A stretch of DNA of 64,000 nt from Paramecium sonneborni (taxonomy: Eukaryota; Ciliophora; Oligohymenophorea; Peniculida; Parameciidae), in assembly GCA_905182985.1 (NCBI GenBank), contig CAJJDN010000151.1, positions 124,965 through 188,964 of the forward strand. Direction: 5' to 3'. A program made the translations under genes and the position numbers. Below, piece after piece: positions 53,401-64,000 of this stretch. A model generated the notes under the pieces. The model made no database searches, was not told the DNA's origin, and worked only from the letters and a program-made list of their open reading frames with translations. Within the stretch, counting starts at the first letter, position 1, and every line of letters starts with the position of its first letter.

Positions 53401-55070
53401 CTTAACTTGATGATGAAAAGAAAAGGTTGCTATTATTTGCTCTCCATAGAAATTTAAGAACAAATGATTAAGGGAAATTAAGAGATATTTTAAGAAAGTT
53501 CTAATAAGAAAGAAAGAATAAAGAATTAATTAAAAAGATATAAATTTAGTTATTACATACATTGGTAGGGTAGATTGGTGTTTCCTTCTAAAAGTGGAAA
53601 GCACTTCCTGATACTAAAGAATTAGATTAAATGAAAGCAAGCGTATTTGAAAAATCGCTTAATCGATTCAAAATTCATATGGTTAGAAAGACAGCTTTTA
53701 ATTAATTTTAAAATATTTATTTAGATGGATAAGCAAAATAAAAATATGCAATCAATAAAATGTTATATAACTGTATGAGTGCTTAAAAGAAAGCATTTTT
53801 GAAATGGTACAAGGTTGTTGAATTTAGCAGAGCGGCAGAAGCTTTCACAATTTCTGATAAGAAGAAACTGGCAATATAATTATTCTATCAACACAAAATG
53901 AATTAAATGAATGTTGCCTTTGTTGAATGGAAACGTTTATCATCTAGTTTAACAAATAAAAAGGAATCTGCTTAAGATAGAGAGACTAGATTAAAGAGAG
54001 AAGCAATTCTGTTATTCTAAAGCTTTGCATAGATAAAATTAAGAATATATTTCTAAAGATGGAATATTAGAACTGTTAAAAAGAATATGATCTCAGTATT
54101 TAATGCAATATAAAAATTACTGTTGTTTAATATGAAATAAGATAAAGAGTTAATGAAAGAAGCATTGGATATTTGGAGAGGACCTAAACTATAAAATTAA
54201 TGGTTCTAAAGAGTGGCTGAGATGATAGCAAAGAATTCAAGAATTACTCCATAAATTGCCTTTTGGAGGATGAGAGATAATGCAACTACATAGAAGGCTG
54301 TTAGTTTAAATACTTTATAAATAGTTAAATGCAAAAAGTTGATAAACAATTTGTTAAAAGCATATGACAGAGTCAGATAAAGAGCATTTACAAATATTGA
54401 ACATTTTGGAAGAGGAATAACTGATGCAAGTTCATTCTAACCATCACATTCAAGTTTCTTATAATAAACACCTGTTAGAGATTCTTAGAGTAAGTCATAA
54501 ATGGAATCAATTATATTAAAGAATAGTTAATAGGTGGCACTTAATACTTTATAAAGAGTATTCAAAAGACATTTGAAATTAAGATTCACTGAATTAATTT
54601 TGATTGCTTCCCAATCATAAAGATTAGGCGAATAAATGTTGAAGAGTACTATTTAACCAACTCAATATAAATTCATTCATAAAAAAATGGCAACTGAAAA
54701 ATTGATTGGCATAATTGAAAGAAATGTCTAATTAAAAGAATTAGTATTTTTCAATTCTATGGCTAATGTATAATTTTATTTTAATTTTAGAAAACTGACC
54801 CAGATTTGCTCAAAAGAATGAATGAATTAATTGAAGAAAATAGTAAATTAAGAGATTAAGCTACTAATGACGAGACTAATAATTCTAAAGATTAATATAT
54901 CTAAGACTAATAAAGATTAATATCAGATTTGAATACAAGAATTGATAGAATAAGAGCATAAAGGTATAAATATCTAAATATAAACTAGAATATATAAACT
55001 TTTAGAATAATATATGAATTAAAATCTTTATGATAGTCTAATGATGCTTTCAGAATATAAATAAGAATGA
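44491..55070 (+). CDS. Giant tryptophan-repeat (Sfi1-like) protein
   Basis: Seven introns, all near the ends (44508-44533, 44675-44703, 44830-44854, 44966-44991, 45332-45356, 54768-54790, 54964-54988), leave one exon of over 9 kb; total 3,466 residues. The body is a chain of roughly 65-80-residue helical blocks, each ending in F-x2-W-K/R-like motifs (AFRKWKQLPDP, SFLKWKQLPGD, AFQKWKNLPEP, FNRWKTLPEA), many followed by LPE/LPD. This resembles Sfi1-type centrin-binding repeats but with wider spacing. Six blocks form a 427-residue higher-order unit, repeated almost perfectly in the centre. The C-terminus is a short coiled coil. A role as a contractile or structural cortical scaffold is inferred. 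A downstream ATG within the first intron (about 44519) is an alternative start. Confidence 0.8.
47543..53039 (+). repeat. Tandem array of 1,281-bp coding units
   Basis: Successive units at 47543, 48824, 50105 and 51386, plus a partial one from 52667 to about 53039, are in register at exactly 1,281 bp (427 codons, six tryptophan blocks of about 76, 70, 66, 80, 70 and 65 residues). Units 2-4 look identical by eye. Unit 1 differs by a few, mostly silent, bases near its start. Before 47543 and after 53039 the protein pattern continues, but the DNA has diverged. The period keeps the reading frame. Confidence 0.95.
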
Positions 55071-55273
55071 GTTTTGTTGAAAAATATTTTCATTTACAAT
55101 AAAAATCAATAATAATATTCTTTAATTATTGAATAAGACTATATATAATTATAAATATATCAATAAATAGTTAATTCAACAGAGTTAATTTTGATTATAG
55201 TTTGCGATTTCTTATAATTGAATGAGATTTTCACTTAGTAATGGATAAATTTATTTTAATAAATAATATTAAT
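55071..55273. other. Intergenic spacer
   Basis: Short AT-rich spacer. It includes an in-frame upstream ATG at 55241, which would add 11 residues to the next gene. Confidence 0.5.
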
Positions 55274-56317
55274 ATGGGTAATAAAGCATTATGTTGTTCT
55301 GGCTCTGATCATTTTGGGAGTAATTCAAAAATGAGTCTATAACCTAATGTTGCAGCTCATGCTTCATTCGCTGGTTGTCAAATAAAGTTAAGTTATAGCA
55401 AATTATTGTTTAATGAAGATGTCGACACAATAGTTTTAATTGTAAGTACAAGATTAAAAATGGGATAAAATATGGATGATCTTCTAAAGTATAACTATTG
55501 TTTATAAATTAGAAAATATGGAGGATAGTCTGTATTGAATGAACTAAAATAAGTTCGTTTAAATGAAGGTGGAAAACTTGAATTAGGTTAAGTAGTGTAT
55601 ACTCATGCAGGAGATGTATAAATAAAGACAATAATTATAGATGGACTATGATTACATTATATATACTGTATTATCAAGTGGTTGTGAGACTACAATGATG
55701 ATGCCGAAAAGTTCATATACTACTGATGGTTCGACTGATTTTTAGCCAACAGAATCTTTATAAGAAGGTTTAAGATAATAAATAGATGGAGTTCATATAT
55801 ATACTGATAAAATGAATGATTCATAATAGACTCATGAAAGACAAAATATTTATGAATGCATGATTAATTGTCTTTAATTAGCAACTAATTTAGGAGTCAA
55901 ATCTATTGCATTTCCTTTGTTGGAACCATTTAATGGACATATTTCTAAATCTAAAATTGCTGCTATTATGTTATTTGCTATCAAATAATTTCTAAAAGAT
56001 AACTCAAAAACATCTTTAGAAGAAATTAAAATTAGCTCTTAAGTATATCTATTAATTTAATTTTACTTTAGGATACTTCAGTAATTAGATTATTTAAATA
56101 TATAATTAATCACATATTGTGTGATAATTCAGAAACCACTATTGATCCCAAAAATAGGTCAGCATTAAAATAAAAAGACTTAAAAGCAAGTTCTATTTAC
56201 ACTAGTGAATATGATGAAAATGATTAAATTGATTAAATGAAAGTTGATGATCTAATGAAATTTTTCCACGCCTATGATGGCGGAAAAGAAACAAATAAAC
56301 GTAAAAGCTCTTTTTGA
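55274..56317 (+). CDS. Macro-domain-like protein with N-myristoylation signal
   Basis: Two introns (55616-55640, 25 nt; 56043-56071, 29 nt) give 329 residues from ATG 55274. I prefer this start because it yields MGNKALCC, a classic Gly-2 myristoylation site next to two palmitoylatable cysteines; the upstream in-frame ATG (55241) would bury it. The middle resembles a macro (ADP-ribose-binding) fold: DTIVLIVSTRLKMGQ, YGGQSVLNELKQVR, LELGQVVYTHAGD, then NCLQLATNLGVKSIAFPLLE and SKIAAIMLFAIKQFL. The usual N-A-A-N and G-G-G loops are not recognisable, so ligand binding may be lost. The C-terminal 60 residues are charged. Membrane association through lipid is predicted. Confidence 0.65.
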
Positions 56318-56387
56318 TTTAATCATTATATTAATTTTGTATTTAATGATGTCTATATAATAATTTATTAATCATTTATGGGATAAG

Positions 56388-57350
56388 CAAACTCAAATAC
56401 AATCTATCAATTTGATAATTATCAACCAGAACAAATATTCACATAAAAATAACCATAGTAATAAAGAAAAGTTTTCAAAGCTGCTTAAAAACCTACTGAT
56501 TAATAAACTAATTAAAAAAATAATAATTAAACTTCTACTCTTAAATCCACAGATAATGTGTAAAAGTCTTTAGATTGTATAAAAAATAAATATTTAGAAT
56601 TTGCATGGTACAGATTCCATTTACTATTCCAATAGAGCAGTTGCATTGAGATTAATAAATAAATTTTAGGAGGCTAAATTAGATGCAGAAAAAGCTATTA
56701 AAATTGATAAAACAAATGCAAGGGCACATTTTAGCTCATAATGGTTTACAATGTTTAGGATAAGGTTTTATGTGTTTATCATCTTTAAACTTATGAGTTT
56801 ATCAAAGATAACAATGATAAATCAAAAGATAAATTGAAAATTCTAATACATCAAAATTTAGGAAAAGGAAAAAAAATGGTTTTCTTAATTGCATAAGAAA
56901 TGGATAGAAGAAGTATTAAAACTTTGATATGTCCTGATAGATGTCTAATCATTAAGAAGTGTACTTGCTGATATTGCATAACGTAGAAATGTTAAATTAG
57001 ATTGGAATTATCTGGAAAAGCAAACGTAAATAAAAATACTTTAAGATATACCAATACCTTAACCTTTTACTTGTGTAATATCTTATGAAATAATGAATGA
57101 ACCTATTTTATTTAACACAGGTTAAACTTATGAAAAAAATGGCATTTTTTAGTAATTTACTTCAAATGGTGGTGCTGATCCTATTACAAGAGAGCAAATT
57201 ATTCCTTAAACTGCTAGACTAAATCTTTAACTACTGTAAGGAATAAATGAATTAAAAAAGAAATATGAATGGATTGGTATAGAATAAGAGGTAGATTATA
57301 AAGCAATCAAATTTGAACGATTAAATTTAATTTTCTATTTCAAATCATGA
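56388..57350 (+). pseudogene. Broken CHIP/STUB1-type gene (TPR plus U-box)
   Basis: CHIP is a chaperone-linked E3 ligase: TPR repeats bind Hsp70/Hsp90 and the U-box recruits E2. Here an N-terminal Gln-rich segment (from MGQANSNT) is followed by TPR sequence (YYSNRAVALRLINKFQEAKL), then by further TPR and linker pieces in other frames (GFMCLSSLNL; YEFIKDNNDKSKDKLK), and finally an apparently complete U-box (IPIPQPFTCVISYEIMNEPI, then ADPITREQIIP, about 57040-57260). Frame changes occur near 56560, 56735, 56790 and 56960, and no canonical introns explain them. The TPR region is also too short for a complete CHIP. The stop TGA (57348-57350) overlaps the convergent gene's stop within TCATGA. Confidence 0.65.
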
Positions 57351-58828
57351 TTCTTTTTCTTAATTCGTTTATTCTTCTGATTAATCTATATTACCAATAG
57401 GTTTTTAAATTATTTTATATTATTCTGCCTGTCTTTAATACTTTTGAGAGTAGTAAATGGCTAATAAAATCAAGATAGTAGCTAAAATTAGAACTACAAT
57501 TATCAAATAAGTAAGATCAGAGAACTTTGAATAAAAAATAGAAATTCTATTAACTAAAAATTTTGTTTAAAATATACATTTAATTTTCCCTTCGAATTTA
57601 CAATTATTAGAATGAAATTTTGTCTATTTATCTTTGCAACCATCTGCCTCAGCTATAAAAAATACATCTTCTTTATTATCTTCTATTCTATCATCACACT
57701 CAATAAACGATTCTATAAATTAAATCTCATTAATTTAAATGAGTTCTTGCGATATAGTTATTAAGTGATAATTGATTCCATAATTATTCATGAAATGTAC
57801 ATCACTGACATTTTAATGTTTAATGTATAACGGAAATGCTTTTATTATCACTTATAGATACATAAATCATCACTTAATTCAGATTAAACTTTATGAACTC
57901 CTTCACTTTATAATAAAATAAAAAGGTCATTGAATTATAGAATTTTATTATATTATTCAAACTATTTGTGTTTAGAATTTAAAAACACATAATCGTTCGT
58001 CAAATATGATATTTTTTCACCTGATATTGCTAAACTCTTAATTTCAATATTTTCTTGTAAGTAATCTTCAAGCTATAATACATTTTAACTAAATATTATT
58101 TTAATAACCTTATATAAAGGAAATTTTATATAAATAGAACTTTATTGTACCATTAAAATTGAACTATCTTTCAAAAATAGATCAATATGATTGATTTCTA
58201 TCAGCTTTTTGTCTTTTAGAGTGTATTAAATAATTTTATTTTCAAATCCAACAAATAAAAAAGAATTTGCGCTTGCAATCCAAATTGGTTGAGATGAAAA
58301 TTACAAAAGATCATCAAAGATTTGATTAATTATATCAAAAAGGATTAATTAATATTTATTATTGAGGAGAATCAAAAATTGTCGTTCAATTTATGCTAAG
58401 GCAATTCCATCTTAAATTTTATAAGATTTTGTTTCAATTTGATTAATTTAATTAATTTAGCCATTTCTAAAGTGATAGGTACTTATTGAAAAGTTGGTAA
58501 ATACAAATTAGATGAGTGTTAGTTTTTGTTGATCTAAAACAAATAGAGTTTTTAATTTATTATCAAATAAAGTTGTGGTGATATTTTGAAATGGAATAGT
58601 AATTGGATCTTTTGATTGAAATTAATATGGAATTGATTTGCAAATAGTTTGTTTTGGATTAAGAATTTCAATAGATTTAACAAATTCAAACCATAGTTAA
58701 TAATTTTGATCTAAGAAAATCCGATTTAATTTGTCACTAAAATAATCAACTAGTATAGGATTATTAAGTTTGATTGTAGATGCTACAGTAATAGTGATTG
58801 TAATAAATAGAGGAAATAGTTTGGACAT
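57345..58828 (-). CDS. Type I single-pass membrane protein, function unknown
   Basis: One 23-nt intron (57839-57861) gives 486 residues. The start MSKLFPLFITITITVASTIK is a good signal peptide (about 1-18). A long luminal or extracellular region follows with no recognised repeat; alternating beta-like segments hint at a propeller-type fold, but only weakly. It contains a few Cys near the membrane (CDD, GCKD, NNCKFEGKIKC). A single transmembrane helix lies at about 430-455 (LTYLIIVVLILATILILLAI), with a Gln-rich cytosolic tail of about 35 residues. Its start is 90 bp from the divergent ion channel gene. Confidence 0.75.
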
Positions 58829-58918
58829 AATTTTTATTATTAAATTTGGTTGCAATATAATAATATTAACATATTAAAAATAATATATTTGAAATATAAA
58901 ATAATTATTAAAATAGTA
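58829..58918. promoter_or_regulatory. 90-bp bidirectional promoter region
   Basis: The only DNA between the divergent starts of the type I membrane protein and the ion channel. AT-rich, without a motif I can name. Confidence 0.4.
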
Positions 58919-61900
58919 ATGCACAATTCTTACAGTTCTTCTTTTGATAATGAATCCAATAATTTAGAATTAGTGAAACGGCAGTAGATTTCATAATCTT
59001 AATTGCCAAAATTAATGTAAACGCCATCAGATTTGAAACCGCCAACAATAAATTCATCATTTATTAACTGCCCTTCTCCTTTCACAGAACCATTAAGATC
59101 ATTTATTTCTTATAAAGAAAGTGGATTAAATCATTTTGATTAGAGTAGAAAAGCAAAGACATTGAATGTGAATTCTGAAGGAGGTGATAGTAGAAATATT
59201 GATGAATCTGGTACTAGAAGATTAAAGAAAAGTTAATTTAATTAAGGAATGCGACCTTAACGTAAATAGCCACTTTATTCTGAATTAAATTAAACAGAAT
59301 CTGTAAGTAGAAATTTATTTGATAAAAAGTTTGTAAAACAATTTGGTAAAACTCTTCTTTAAAAAGCTTATATATATCGTGATAATTATTTTAATGGATA
59401 TTAAAAATAAATATTGATAGAAAATTATTTAGAAAATAATATTCATTATACAATTTAAGATGAGAAGAATAGAGAATAATTTGATCCAATATATTATTTA
59501 TTTTGGGACATGATTGTAATAATTTGTATTTTGATGTTAAGTATTTGGTTACCAATTAAGATAAGTTTTAATTAGAAAACCAATATTGGTTTAGAAATAA
59601 TAGCAAACTTAATAATCGTATTAGATTTAGGATTAAATTATTTTAAGCCTTATATATCTGAAGGTAGTTTTGTAAGATTTCATATAAAATATAAATTATA
59701 ATTGATAAAACGTTAAATTATAATTGATATATTTTATTTGATTTCTTCGATTTTATTACTGTTTATTTTTAAGAATTCAATATTAGTATGGGTAATGTTA
59801 CTGTTTGAAATTGGTTGTGGAGTATAGAAATTAAATTTTTTGATGTGTCGTATAAATGATTTTATACCATTTGAAATTGGTTATTATAAGATATTCATGA
59901 TAGTATTATATGTGATTCATGTATTTTCATGCTTGTGGCATTTCATAGGAGTTGATGAATAGGATTCTTGGATGATGGCATTAAATATTGAAGAAGAAGA
60001 TTAATGGACAAAATATTGTTATGCAATCTATTTAAATACAAGTTTATTATTACATATGGGATCTGGATTTATACATATAAAAACAAATATAGAATTAATA
60101 TATTCAACAATAATGATGTTTATATCTTGTTGGTTAATTGCATTTATTATAAAACATATTGGTTTTATGATGAAACAATAATACTAAAATTATAGTAGGA
60201 GTATTTTATAGATTGAATTAATTAATAACTTTTTATCTAAAAGAGGAATATCATTTTAAATGTCTGCTAGAATTAGAAATTATATTAGATTCATCTAATA
60301 ATAGGATAATAAAGATGATTAGGTAATATTATTATATACATTTAGATAATTAGATGTAAATTCTTATGTAATAACTATCACCTACTTTAAAAGAAGAAAT
60401 TCTACTTTAAATGAGAATAAAAGCATTATTTACTTGTAAACCTTTGTTCAATTTCTCAAAAGATACATTAGAACATCTTACTCAAATAATGGAGTATGTT
60501 AAATTTAATCCAAATGAATTAATAATATAAAAACATAAACCAGATGATTGTTCTTTGTATATAATAGATTCAGGAGATATTTCGATTATGGATTAAAATA
60601 AAATTTTATAATCATTGAGCAATGGAGATTCTTTTGGTGAATATTCATTCTTTTCAGGTGATTAAAGATAGGCATCGGCTATAGCAAAAGGTTTTGTTCA
60701 ATTATATAAGATTGAATAATCTAAGTTTGTTTCATTAATTTAAAAAAATAAAATTGATCATGAAAGGTATGTTTATATTAGACATTCACTTTTAAATTAA
60801 TAATTTAGTATAATTAACATGTTTTGTTACTCTTGTAGAAGTACTGATCATCTAATTTCTAAATGTCCTATTTGGAAATATACACCTGATCTTGAAAAAG
60901 TATACAAATAAGATAATTATAATTAATAATATAGAGCTAATTTCTCTAGATCTCTCAAAAAAGATAGAAAGGAATTTAATAGAATATTCTCAAGGTTAAT
61001 TGTAAAATTATTATTTTAATATTTTCAATAGTAAAATTATGATGCCCTTAAAATATTTAGATTAAAATATGATATTATTTATGACGATGAAGATGATGAT
61101 GATACTGCTGAAATTCATGATGATGAACTTGAATCTTGTTCTGAACTTACTGATGATTATTAAAGTGATGAAGGGTTTTCTGATAATAGAATTATTGATA
61201 AATAAGATGGGTAATTTATTTATATTTTATTTATAGAACTATTGTTAGTATTCTAAAATAATAAGATTAAATTAAAGAAAACTCTAAGGTTTTATAAGAA
61301 ATAGATGATGAAAATGATTAAATGTTTATCATTAGACCAAATAATCAAAAAGGAACATTAAGCACTGCTTAATTTTAATATCAAACAGATTTCTAATAAC
61401 AGCAATAATAATTATATAAGTTTTCGTTAGTACCTTAAGAGCCATAAAAAATAAAAAGAACTTCAACACCATAAGATCCATAACAACCATAATAGTTTAT
61501 ATAAACAGTAACATCTTCTTAATTAATTGCAAATGAAGTACCAATTCCATCTGTTAAACGTATTAAGAATACTCCTCATATTACATTTAAAGGAGATACT
61601 GATAGTTAATAAAGTCAACAATAATCACAAAGATTAAGAAATAATTCCAAAATGAAAGTTTAAAATAGTGTTGTAGATAAAATGAAGAAAAATCTATCAA
61701 GAATAAGGGAAGAAGACTCTGATACTTTAAATTTATCTAATAGGCAATAATCTGAAGAATAAACTAGTTCACCATATGGAAGATAATTAGGTAGGTAAAG
61801 TTAAAGTTCTACATAAGTTAGATAATCAATGAAAAGATTTTCATCAAAATTATCAACAATTCCTATTAGATAAGGTACAATAACTTAATTAAAATCTACA

Positions 61901-62188
61901 GTTAGTCCACTAATAAGATCTAATATTCATATTCCAACAGGAGTAGGTATGGTTGATTTAAGTATGTACAAAAGACCAGATCCATAATATGAGGAGTTTG
62001 AAAGAATGTACTAATACAATTTATATTATCCTATTGATAACTACTAAAATGTTATAAATAGATTAAACTCATTTTTAAAATGGAGACTATCTAAATTTAT
62101 ACCATCTAAATATACATTTAAATTTAAAGTTAAAAGAATAATCAACAAGTTCTTTAAACCTATCAAGGTAGAACTCAATTCATATTGA
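58919..62188 (+). CDS. Cyclic-nucleotide-binding six-span cation channel, divergent
   Basis: Two introns (60323-60353, 31 nt; 61211-61236, 26 nt) give 1,070 residues. The order matches CNG/HCN/EAG channels: a cytosolic N-terminus (1-190), S1 about 194-215 (WDMIVIICILMLSIWLPIKI), S2 about 228-247, S3 about 265-285, S4 about 290-313, S5 about 322-343 (IVLYVIHVFSCLWHFIGV), a pore loop with LNTSLLLHMGSGF (about 370-383), S6, a C-linker, and a cyclic-nucleotide-binding domain (about 490-590) with NGDSFGEYSFFSGDQRQASA. The pore lacks G-Y-G/G-F-G, and S4 lacks regularly spaced Arg. A C-x2-C-x4-H-x5-C cluster (CYSCRSTDHLISKC, about 625-638) follows. The tail is acidic, then Gln/Ser-rich. Paramecium has a large expansion of such channels. 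Confidence 0.8.
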
Positions 62189-62319
62189 TATTATAAATCT
62201 ATAATTATTATTATTATTTATATATAAAAATCTATTTATTTATTCAATTATTATAAAATACATATAAATCTATTTATTATTCAATTATAATAATATATAT
62301 ATATATATCTATTTATTAT

Positions 62320-62912
62320 TCAATAATAAGATTGATCTTCAACATATCTATTTGTTAATGTAACAATAGAAACTTTATTCTATTATTATAATAGTCTTCG
62401 TTCCTCTTCCTATTGTTTCTTAAGTTTCTCTTCTTATTCTAATCTCTCCTATTCTTTTCTTCTCTCTTCTGAGTCATCCTTCTTTAATATTATATTATCA
62501 TCTTCTAATATTACAGCTTAATATATATCTTTCACTTCAACCATCAATTCAAACATCAAAACACATGTTATAACAGTGTCAATTTTTAAATCTAATAATT
62601 AGAATCCCTCTTTTTGATTCTCATTCAATTCATATTATCCTGCTCCAATAAATTTATTTTTCAATTTATCAAATAACCAAAATTGTAATTACTTTCCATG
62701 AATACTGCTTAACTCTAAATTTTAATTTATTTCAATCTGTTCCGATGCTAGTATACTCATTAAGTCATACCAACATAGTAATTTAATATTTTAGATTATT
62801 ATCTTGCTCCTCCAAAATATACTTTTATCTCATAGGAAGAATTTCTTATTATTTTACTTAAATCTGTCAATCCTAATATTTTTAGCTTAACAGTTTTAAC
62901 TTCGCATTTCAT
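62320..62912 (-). CDS. Small C2-like protein with coiled-coil tail
   Basis: One 23-nt intron (62748-62770) gives 189 residues. Residues 1-125 show the strand pattern of a C2-type beta sandwich (VKLKILGLTDL, YEIKVYFGGARQQSKI, LQFWLFDKLKNKFIGAGQYE, VLMFELMVEV), without the full set of calcium-binding Asp residues. Residues about 140-175 form a charged coiled coil (ERRKEQERLEQEEKLKKQQE). It lies 28 bp from the stop of DDRGK1, on the same strand. The fold call is tentative. Confidence 0.65.
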
Positions 62913-62940
62913 TTTAATATATAATTATATTAATTATAAT

Positions 62941-63894
62941 TCATTGTTATAATTCCTATTATAAATCGTTTAACAATTTTTGTTCTTCCTCTTAAATCTT
63001 TTGTAAATCCTATTTTGAAGGTTCTAATTTGATTATTCGATTACTCTCATTTAGTAATTCACTCCTAGTCATTCTCCCTCTTGCATTTATATAATTTATT
63101 AAACTCTATTTTTTAAAACGTATAATATACCTCAATTTCATTTTATCTAATATGAATATATTTACCTCTTTCATCTATTAAACCATTCAATTATCCCAAA
63201 ATTTCTAATTGTTTTATCTTTTCAACAACTTCACTTGTATTTATACCCAACTCTGCACTTACCTCTTCTAATTAAACTACTTTTCTTAATTTTATATAAT
63301 TTCCTAATCTTTCATTAAATTCTTTGTTTTTTTATTCTTCTTCTTCCGCTGATAATTTCATTGTTCCACTCTATTCTACTTAAAACATACTCTATTATAA
63401 AAATTAATATTATATACACTCCATTTATCAAATTCTTCCTATTCTTTCTATTTTTGATCTGCTTCAATCTTTTTTCTCCATTCTTCTTCTTCTTATTCTT
63501 ATTATTCTCTTAATCTTTCTTTTTCTTCATATTCTTTGCTTCTTTTTTCATTTTTCTTTTCTAACATTTCTATTTATTATCGAACATATTATTATTGTTA
63601 TTATTTCCTTTACTTTCTGGCTTCTCTTTTAGCTTATTATTCTGCATTTTAAATATCTAATTCTCGATCAGATTCATCATCTGATTCTACTTCAACTCTA
63701 TTTATCTATCTTCTTTGTTAATTTTATTATTATTGTTATAATCCTTATTATTATTATTACTACTATCCTTGTGCTTATTGTTAACCTTATTAACCCACTA
63801 CTTATGTTTTACCTTTTTTCTTTACAAATAACAAATAATAACTTCCTCCCATCACTAAAATTGACACCAATAAGAACACTATATCAAAATTCAT
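62941..63894 (-). CDS. DDRGK1: DDRGK domain-containing protein 1 (UFBP1)
   Basis: DDRGK1/UFBP1 is an ER-anchored subunit of the UFM1 E3 ligase complex with UFL1 and CDK5RAP3, acting in ribosome UFMylation and ER-phagy. Two introns (63392-63417, 26 nt; 63106-63130, 25 nt) give 300 residues, close to the human 314. The N-terminus is a signal anchor (IVFLLVSILVMGGSYYLLFV, about 5-24), then a Gln-rich stretch, a long charged helix, the KWSSMF...EQSG motif, and the winged-helix/PCI region (about 190-300) with VVQLEEVSAELGI and GLIDERGKYIHI, where the family signature DDRGK appears as DERGK. The end (LINYINARGRMTRSELLNES) matches the conserved C-terminus. Confidence 0.9.
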
Positions 63895-64000
63895 GAATTA
63901 TATATATTAATTAATCAAAATTTATATTCTCAATTAATTTATTAATTTATATAATTTATATAATTCTTTTTTGATCAAATCCTACAATTGATCAGATGTA
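63895..64000. other. 3' edge, unassigned
   Basis: AT-rich sequence upstream of DDRGK1. Nothing can be assigned before the window ends. Confidence 0.4.

Noticed and set aside
60004..60195. Separate small ORF within the ion channel region
   Set aside because: It is an out-of-frame shadow of the channel's pore and S6 coding sequence.
1..64000. Window-wide decay of all genes, suggested by frequent TAA/TAG
   Set aside because: Conserved motifs continue through every TAA and TAG, which align with glutamine; only TGA ends genes.

Overview
This window reads as macronuclear DNA of a ciliate, almost certainly a Paramecium. It is very AT-rich. TAA and TAG occur constantly inside otherwise conserved reading frames, where they must encode glutamine, and every complete gene ends in TGA. 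Genes are packed tightly, often with 20-130 bp between them, and are interrupted by spliceosomal introns of only 20-32 nt (GT...AG, mostly GTA...TAG). I placed 47 introns by hand in apparently intact genes. For every intact CDS listed here, the exon sum is an exact multiple of three. Translating with the standard code hides nearly all genes.

Layout. 140-7011: a tubulin-tyrosine-ligase-like enzyme (+), a small coiled-coil protein (-), and two adjacent paralogues built from ubiquitin-like repeats (-). 7690-11037: a large unrecognised protein and an F-box-like protein (both -). 11145-11877: a decayed gene (+). 11915-18466: the ciliary protein CFAP44 (-), divergent from the ESCRT cofactor VTA1/LIP5 with a long polyglutamine tract (+). 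18488-21704: a FYVE-finger protein and a von Willebrand A protein (-). 21663-23823: a 1,080-bp exact duplication around a single N, most likely an assembly artefact. 23966-27092: a third ubiquitin-like-repeat protein (+) and a four-span membrane protein (-). 27313-35126: an Sfi1-like tryptophan-repeat protein and a CLEC16A/Gop-1 homologue (+). 35615-42366: a 2,234-residue TRANK1-like superfamily I helicase with TPR-like repeats (-). 42883-44080: gene relics. 44491-55070: a 3,466-residue tryptophan-repeat protein whose core is a tandem array of near-identical 1,281-bp units. 55274-63894: a putatively myristoylated macro-domain-like protein (+), a broken CHIP-type (TPR plus U-box) gene (+), a type I membrane protein (-), a cyclic-nucleotide-binding ion channel with degenerate pore and S4 (+), a C2-like protein (-) and DDRGK1 (-).

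Themes. Several genes concern cilia and cortex: TTLL, CFAP44 and the two Sfi1-like proteins, which are candidate centrin-binding scaffolds. Others concern the endolysosomal system: VTA1, the FYVE protein and CLEC16A. Others concern ubiquitin or UFM1 pathways: the F-box-like protein, the CHIP relic, DDRGK1 and the ubiquitin-like repeat family. These are individual eukaryotic genes, not an operon. The least explained elements are the ubiquitin-like-repeat family, including one member with an in-frame TGA near its apparent N-terminus, and the homogenised repeat array of the giant protein. No tRNA, rRNA, CRISPR array or transposon was recognised.
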